Assembly: GCA_012514965.1 (NCBI GenBank)
Contig: JAAYZH010000157.1
Coordinates: forward strand, 1 to 18,038
Direction of reading: 5' to 3'
From: Clostridiaceae bacterium
GTDB lineage: Bacteria; Bacillota; Clostridia; Saccharofermentanales; Fastidiosipilaceae
DNA length: 18,038 nt
Below, piece by piece: positions 14,310-18,038 of the stretch; the first letter of the stretch is position 1; every line of letters starts with the position of its first letter. The notes beneath the pieces were generated by a model. The model made no database searches and was not told where the DNA came from. It saw only the letters and a program-made list of their open reading frames with translations. Position numbers and translations under genes: made by a program.

Positions 14310-15716
14310 GTGGCAAAGGCGAAGAAGATTTTTTATTGTACGGCTTGTGGTTATGAGACTTCAGGCTGGCTGGGGCGTTGCCCGAATTGTCAGGCCTGGA
14401 ACTCGTTTGAGGAACAGACTGTCAGCTCTCCCGATGCTGCTTCCAAGGGCAAAGCCGGGGTCAGTCAGGGCTGGCTGACGACCTTGCTTGAAGAAGATGA
14501 ATCTGCCGGGGCCGTGCAGAATCTGGAGGACGTGGACTCCTCGCAGGCCAAGCACTACCCTTCGGGGATCTCGGAGTTCGATCGTGTATTGGGCGGAGGC
14601 TTCGTCCCCGGCTCGCTGGTTCTGGTCGGAGGTGATCCGGGCATCGGCAAATCCACCCTCCTGCTGCAGGCTTGCGCCGCGACGCGGGCAGATCGCTCTG
14701 TCCTCTACATCTGCGGCGAAGAATCTCCGCAGCAGGTGAAGATTCGTGCCGAACGCCTCGGCATCATCGGCAGCCGCATCAAGGTCAGCACAGAGGTAAT
14801 CTTCGAGAAGCTCGCGCATATCATCAATCAGCTTAAGCCCTCGCTGTGTGTGGTCGACTCGATTCAGACCATTTACTCTGAACAATCCAGCTCGGCTCCG
14901 GGCTCTGTGAGCCAGGTACGCGATGTCAGCGCCGGCTTTCTGAGGCTGGCAAAATCTTTGGGAACCACTATCATTCTTGTAGGGCACGTCACGAAAGACG
15001 GCAGTCTGGCCGGCCCAAGAATTCTCGAGCATATGGTCGACACGGTTTTGTACTTTGAAGGCGATCGTTTCTCGAGTCTGCGGCTGATTCGCGCGGTCAA
15101 AAACCGTTTTGGCGCGACCAACGAGATCGGCTTATTCGAAATGGAAGAACGCGGCCTGATCCCGGTGGCGAACGCCTCTGAGACGTTGCTCGAGAGCCGG
15201 CCGCAGGCGGTAGCGGGTTCTGCGCTCAGCGTCATCGTCGAAGGTACCCGTCCCCTCATCATCGAGATCCAGGCTTTGTTGAACCCCAGCGCTTACCCTA
15301 CCGCGATGCGTATGGCTCAGGGGCTCGACCGCAACCGTGTCAGTATGCTGATGGCGCTGCTCGAGAAGCAGTTCGGTATGAACCTCAGCAACATGGATGC
15401 CTTTATCAATGTCGTAAGCGGCCTCAAGGCCGATGACCCGGCTACGGATCTCGCCTTGCTCGCCGCTATTACTTCGAGTTTTCGAGGTACTCCGCTCAAG
15501 GATAGGCTTCTCCTGTGCGGAGAAGTCGGGCTCACCGGCGAGATTCGTCCTGTCACGCGTTTGGCTGAGCGTCTAGCCGAAGCCAATCAGCTGGGCTTCA
15601 AGACGATTCTGCTTCCGGGGAGTGCTCAGCGCAGCGCTGCCAAGCTCAAGCTGAAGCCTGAGACGGAAATCATCTTTGTCGACACAATTCGGGAGGCTCT
15701 GGACATATGCTGGTAA
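14310..15716 (+). CDS. radA: DNA repair protein RadA (Sms)
   Basis: A RecA-like, ring-forming DNA helicase that promotes branch migration in recombinational repair. Its 468 residues hold a four-cysteine zinc finger (Cys10, 13, 24, 27 in CTACGYETSGWLGRCPNC), Walker A GGDPGIGKST (107-116), the Walker B region LCVVDSIQT, the RadA-specific KNRFG motif (264-268) and a C-terminal Lon-protease-like domain that is structural in this family. The start is GTG, preceded by AAAAAGGCGG. Its stop lies inside the start of ispD (10-bp overlap). Confidence 0.97.
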   Translation: MAKAKKIFYCTACGYETSGWLGRCPNCQAWNSFEEQTVSSPDAASKGKAGVSQGWLTTLLEEDESAGAVQNLEDVDSSQAKHYPSGISEFDRVLGGGFVPGSLVLVGGDPGIGKSTLLLQACAATRADRSVLYICGEESPQQVKIRAERLGIIGSRIKVSTEVIFEKLAHIINQLKPSLCVVDSIQTIYSEQSSSAPGSVSQVRDVSAGFLRLAKSLGTTIILVGHVTKDGSLAGPRILEHMVDTVLYFEGDRFSSLRLIRAVKNRFGATNEIGLFEMEERGLIPVANASETLLESRPQAVAGSALSVIVEGTRPLIIEIQALLNPSAYPTAMRMAQGLDRNRVSMLMALLEKQFGMNLSNMDAFINVVSGLKADDPATDLALLAAITSSFRGTPLKDRLLLCGEVGLTGEIRPVTRLAERLAEANQLGFKTILLPGSAQRSAAKLKLKPETEIIFVDTIREALDICW

Positions 15717-16480
15717 GTACACGTTCTACACACATTCTGGTCGCAGCCGCAGGCCGCGGCTCACGTATGGGGCAGCAGATGAATAAACAGTTTCTGCGGG
15801 TCGGCGGCGAACCGATCATCATCCGTTGTCTTCGACTCTGCAGCGAGTTTCTTGACAGTCTGGAACCGGAAACAGACCGAGGTTTGCACGTGATTTGTTC
15901 GGACAACGAAATGGATACGATGCAGGACACCGTCCAAGCTTATGGCCTGGGGAGCGCTGTGACGCAGTACATCGCCGGCGGCAACAGCCGTCGTGAATCG
16001 ATCTTTTTTGGCCTGCAGGCGCTGCCGAAGTCGGGCGTACCGGATGATGCGATCATCATGATTCATGACGGTGCTCGCTGTCTTGCCTCAGCAGATCTCT
16101 TCGCGCGCTGTCGTGACACTGCCATCCATTACGGCTCTGCCTGTCCGGGCCTGCCTGTGCATGACACCTTGCGTCGTGCTTTTTCTCACGCCGGTCAGGA
16201 TCCTGTGTTGTACGAAACCGTTTCACGTGAATTGCTCTTCTCAATGCAAACCCCGCAGTGTTTCGGCTTCGAAGCGATCATGCGGGCCAATCAAGTGGCG
16301 GAAGAAGCTGTCTCGTTCGGCCGCGTTGCCCGTGATGCATTTACAGATGATGTCAGTGTGGCGCAAGCTGCCGGCCTCGAAGTGCGCCTGGTGGAGGGTG
16401 AGAACACGAATCTCAAGCTCACCAGGCCCGAAGACATTCAGCTTGCCGAGGCAATTCTTGCCGCTGGCCTGCTCGCTTAG
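15707..16480 (+). CDS. ispD: 2-C-methyl-D-erythritol 4-phosphate cytidylyltransferase (IspD)
   Basis: Transfers CMP from CTP to MEP in the non-mevalonate isoprenoid pathway (cytoplasm). The 257 residues show the nucleotide-binding loop AAAGRGSRMG (13-22) with Lys27 in NKQFL, the GGNSRRESIFFGL motif (91-103), IHDGAR (119-124), a TDDVSVAQAAG segment, and the C-terminal NLKLTRPED. The ATG at 15707 lies within the last codons of radA; the shared ATGCTGGTAA makes a 10-bp overlap and suggests re-initiation. The enzyme acting later in the same pathway, IspF, is encoded just downstream but on the opposite strand. Confidence 0.95.
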   Translation: MLVSTRSTHILVAAAGRGSRMGQQMNKQFLRVGGEPIIIRCLRLCSEFLDSLEPETDRGLHVICSDNEMDTMQDTVQAYGLGSAVTQYIAGGNSRRESIFFGLQALPKSGVPDDAIIMIHDGARCLASADLFARCRDTAIHYGSACPGLPVHDTLRRAFSHAGQDPVLYETVSRELLFSMQTPQCFGFEAIMRANQVAEEAVSFGRVARDAFTDDVSVAQAAGLEVRLVEGENTNLKLTRPEDIQLAEAILAAGLLA

Positions 16481-16505
16481 GATTGTCCGCCTGTCGGATA
16501 AGGCA

Positions 16506-16550
16506 AAACACCCTGCGACCGCTGGATTTCCAGCCGCGCAAGGTGTTTAT
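16506..16550. terminator. Bidirectional terminator between ispD and ispF
   Basis: AAACACC (16506-16512) pairs with GGTGTTT (16542-16548), TGCG with CGCA one mismatch further in, and GCTGG (16521-16525) with CCAGC (16530-16534) around a 4-nt loop. The outer arm supplies T residues on both strands. It serves the convergent ispD and ispF genes. Confidence 0.75.
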
Positions 16551-16570
16551 CATATCACGTGTAATTAAGT

Positions 16571-17101
16571 TTACTCGCGAATCTCGCGAATCTCGCGAAT
16601 GCTGACAGACACGATTGCGGCAACTCCCAGGCCTCTGCCGAAGTCAGTCAGGCCTTCGCCTGACGTAGCGGTTACGCCGACATCACCGACCTCAAGCTTG
16701 CAGAGCTGGGCCAGACGTATGCGCATCGCTTCGATATTTTTGGCCAAATGCGGGCGTTTAGCCTCGATACTCACGGCAATCCCCATCAGTTCATAGAGCC
16801 GGCCGGAAGGATTGTGAGCCGGATCCAGTGTATGCAAAGCTTCACGCAAATAGACTGTAGAATCCGTGATCCCTTGCGCGCAGAGGCGATCAGCCAGACT
16901 GCCGAGAATACGCACACCCGTCACGGAAGAAATCGCGTTGCAGAGCGCGTGCAGAACCACGTCGGCATCGGAGTTCCCCTCCAGCGCGGGCTCATTCGGA
17001 AACAGCACGCCCCCGAGCATCAGTCGCTTGCCCTCGCCATCGTCCTCAAGGACAAAGCGGTGACTGTCCTGGCCGATCCCGTTGCGCCAAATTTCCTTCA
17101 T
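16571..17101 (-). CDS. ispF: 2-C-methyl-D-erythritol 2,4-cyclodiphosphate synthase (IspF), divergent subtype
   Basis: Cyclises CDP-ME 2-phosphate to MEcPP in the MEP pathway. Metal ligands Asp12 and His14 (IGQDSHRF) and His51 (GNSDADVVLHAL) are present, as is the CTP-binding end ATSGEGLTDFGRGLG. The middle differs from the textbook enzyme: the GDIGxHFPD stretch is replaced by ILGSLADRLCAQGITDS with an extra loop, a variant form I associate with Clostridia. At 176 residues it is longer than the usual 155-160. The C-terminus ends in a repeated Ile-Arg-Glu coded by a 9-bp tandem repeat. The ATG overlaps the preceding stop by 4 bp (ATGA), so it belongs to the lipoprotein/methyltransferase operon. 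Confidence 0.9.
   Translation of the reverse strand: MKEIWRNGIGQDSHRFVLEDDGEGKRLMLGGVLFPNEPALEGNSDADVVLHALCNAISSVTGVRILGSLADRLCAQGITDSTVYLREALHTLDPAHNPSGRLYELMGIAVSIEAKRPHLAKNIEAMRIRLAQLCKLEVGDVGVTATSGEGLTDFGRGLGVAAIVSVSIREIREIRE
16573..16600. repeat. Short 9-bp tandem repeat at the ispF 3' end
   Basis: TCGCGAATC occurs three times in a row (last copy ends in G) and codes for the Ile-Arg-Glu repeats just before the ispF stop. It could change copy number by slippage without shifting the frame. Confidence 0.7.
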
Positions 17102-17610
17102 GCTGTGTTACCTCCTTGTTGTGCCATTAATTCCAGTAAAGCTTCTTCAAGAAGCTTGAGTGCATTGGCTTCCTGCCAAGAAGCATACATGATTATCGCA
17201 CCTTTATGAAGTAGATAAAAGGTTGGGGTAATCGTGAACTCCAGACTTTGCAACAGGCCGTCCGGGTCATTGGCATCGGCAAAGACAAAATTCGCCTTGT
17301 CCCGATAAGAATAGGCCCAGCTCTCCATCTGCGGAATAACGGTCGAGGCCGCATAATCATTGTTCTGCCGTACACAAAGCACAATCGGCAAGCCGGTATG
17401 CGTGACAAAACCTTCTAACTCCAGAACCTCCCGATATTCCAGCAAATCGCCGTCTCCGTTGCTGATCGGTTCAATCCAAGCCATGGAGGCCTGATAGTTG
17501 TAGCCGCCAAGCCAAGGGGTCTTCGCCTCAGTGGGTTTGCTTGTGCAGCCGGCTAGCGAAACAGTGATGGCGACCACGAGAGCGATTATTTGTGCGATTT
17601 TTCGCTTCAC
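17098..17610 (-). CDS. Thioredoxin-fold lipoprotein lacking CXXC
   Basis: A 170-residue exported protein. It starts with a basic n-region, a hydrophobic stretch and the lipobox VSLAGC (Cys22), so it should be lipid-anchored outside the membrane. The rest resembles a thioredoxin fold: strand LPIVLCVR, helix, strand NFVFADAND, and ITPTFYLLHKGAI with the cis-proline loop. The redox CXXC is missing (only Cys78 or so in VLCVRQNND), so disulfide exchange is unlikely; a binding or chaperone-like role is possible. The GTG start overlaps the methyltransferase stop (GTGA) and AGGAG lies 8 nt upstream. Function unknown. Confidence 0.75.
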   Translation of the reverse strand: MKRKIAQIIALVVAITVSLAGCTSKPTEAKTPWLGGYNYQASMAWIEPISNGDGDLLEYREVLELEGFVTHTGLPIVLCVRQNNDYAASTVIPQMESWAYSYRDKANFVFADANDPDGLLQSLEFTITPTFYLLHKGAIIMYASWQEANALKLLEEALLELMAQQGGNTA

Positions 17611-18038
17611 TCCGCGCTCTCCTGTGGTTCTTGGCAGGCATAGACGAAGAAACCCTTGTCTTTGCCTAGAAGCTTGACGTCGGCGAACAGGCTGGCCAAA
17701 AAACGGCCGGCAGATTCCGCGCCCTGCTTCTTCCCGATCACGACATACAGGATTCCACCCGGCAGCAAATGGGCAGCCGAACCGCGAAACATGTCGTAGA
17801 CTTGCTCCTTGCCTATGCGAATCGGCGGATTGGTGACGATCACGTCATAAGCACCGCTTAATTCGTCCCAGCCGTGGCTCCGGACAATAACGGGGTGAAA
17901 GATCCCATTACTGTGCGCATTGCGTTCCGTTAGTGCGAGCGCCCGTTCGTTGACATCCGAAAAGGTCCAGCTTTGGCCCGGCCACAGCCGCTTCGAGACA
18001 ATACCCAGGACACCGTAGCCGCAGCCCAGGTCCAAGCA
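17607..18038 (-). CDS. RsmC-like class I SAM methyltransferase (5' end beyond window)
   Basis: The C-terminal 144 residues of a small class I methyltransferase resembling RsmC/YbxB, which methylate guanine N2 in 16S rRNA. Visible are the SAM loop LDLGCGYGVLG, the acidic Asp in TFSDVNERALALTERN, and the catalytic NPPI motif in DVIVTNPPIRIG, typical of N2-guanine and N6-adenine methylases. The frame is open to the window edge (Cys-Leu before the apparent first codon), so the TTG at 18035 is not the start. Its stop overlaps the lipoprotein start by 4 bp. The exact target base is not certain from this fragment. Confidence 0.88.
   Translation of the reverse strand, partial: CLDLGCGYGVLGIVSKRLWPGQSWTFSDVNERALALTERNAHSNGIFHPVIVRSHGWDELSGAYDVIVTNPPIRIGKEQVYDMFRGSAAHLLPGGILYVVIGKKQGAESAGRFLASLFADVKLLGKDKGFFVYACQEPQESAE

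Overview
The window looks like the chromosome of a Bacillota bacterium, most likely a fairly GC-rich, uncultured clostridial anaerobe. The housekeeping proteins (LepA, AspRS, HisRS, RadA, IspD, ExoA, RlmD-type methyltransferase) are of Gram-positive type. A phasin-like protein paired with an ABC1/UbiB kinase, a Clostridia-like IspF variant, strong AGGAGG ribosome binding sites and several GTG/TTG starts fit this. This assignment is inference; no rRNA is present.

Region 1 (1-1450) is an AT-rich accessory patch. It holds the 3' end of an IS3-family element, whose right end I place at about 424. The element appears to have inserted into the 5' part of a GIY-YIG/DUF4357 gene, leaving a headless remnant that ends at 1218 and is followed by a good terminator.

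Region 2 (1457-13238) is a long minus-strand block. In transcription order it reads hisS, aspS, signal peptidase I, lepA, SGNH hydrolase, tRNA-Leu(UAG) with its own promoter and terminator, a 600-bp non-coding stretch rich in palindromes, phasin-like, ubiB/aarF, VOC protein, nitroreductase with terminator, and the RlmD-type rRNA methyltransferase. The aspS/lepB overlap (ATGA) and the tight lepA/SGNH spacing suggest a translation-maturation operon driven from the hisS promoter.

Region 3 (13239-16550) is plus strand: a divergent regulatory gap, exoA, radA and ispD, with radA and ispD overlapping by 10 bp. It ends at a bidirectional terminator. Region 4 (16571-18038) is minus strand: an RsmC-like methyltransferase (cut by the window edge), a thioredoxin-fold lipoprotein without CXXC, and ispF. 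All three are joined by 4-bp stop/start overlaps.

No complete new defence or mobile system is visible. The most unusual signals are (a) a strongly repeated GGCCAAA/TTTGGCC motif, five times as the perfect palindrome TTTGGCCAAA, spread over the core DNA but absent from the AT-rich island, and (b) three tandem copies of a 70-bp palindromic element within a cluster of stem-loops between tRNA-Leu and the phasin gene.
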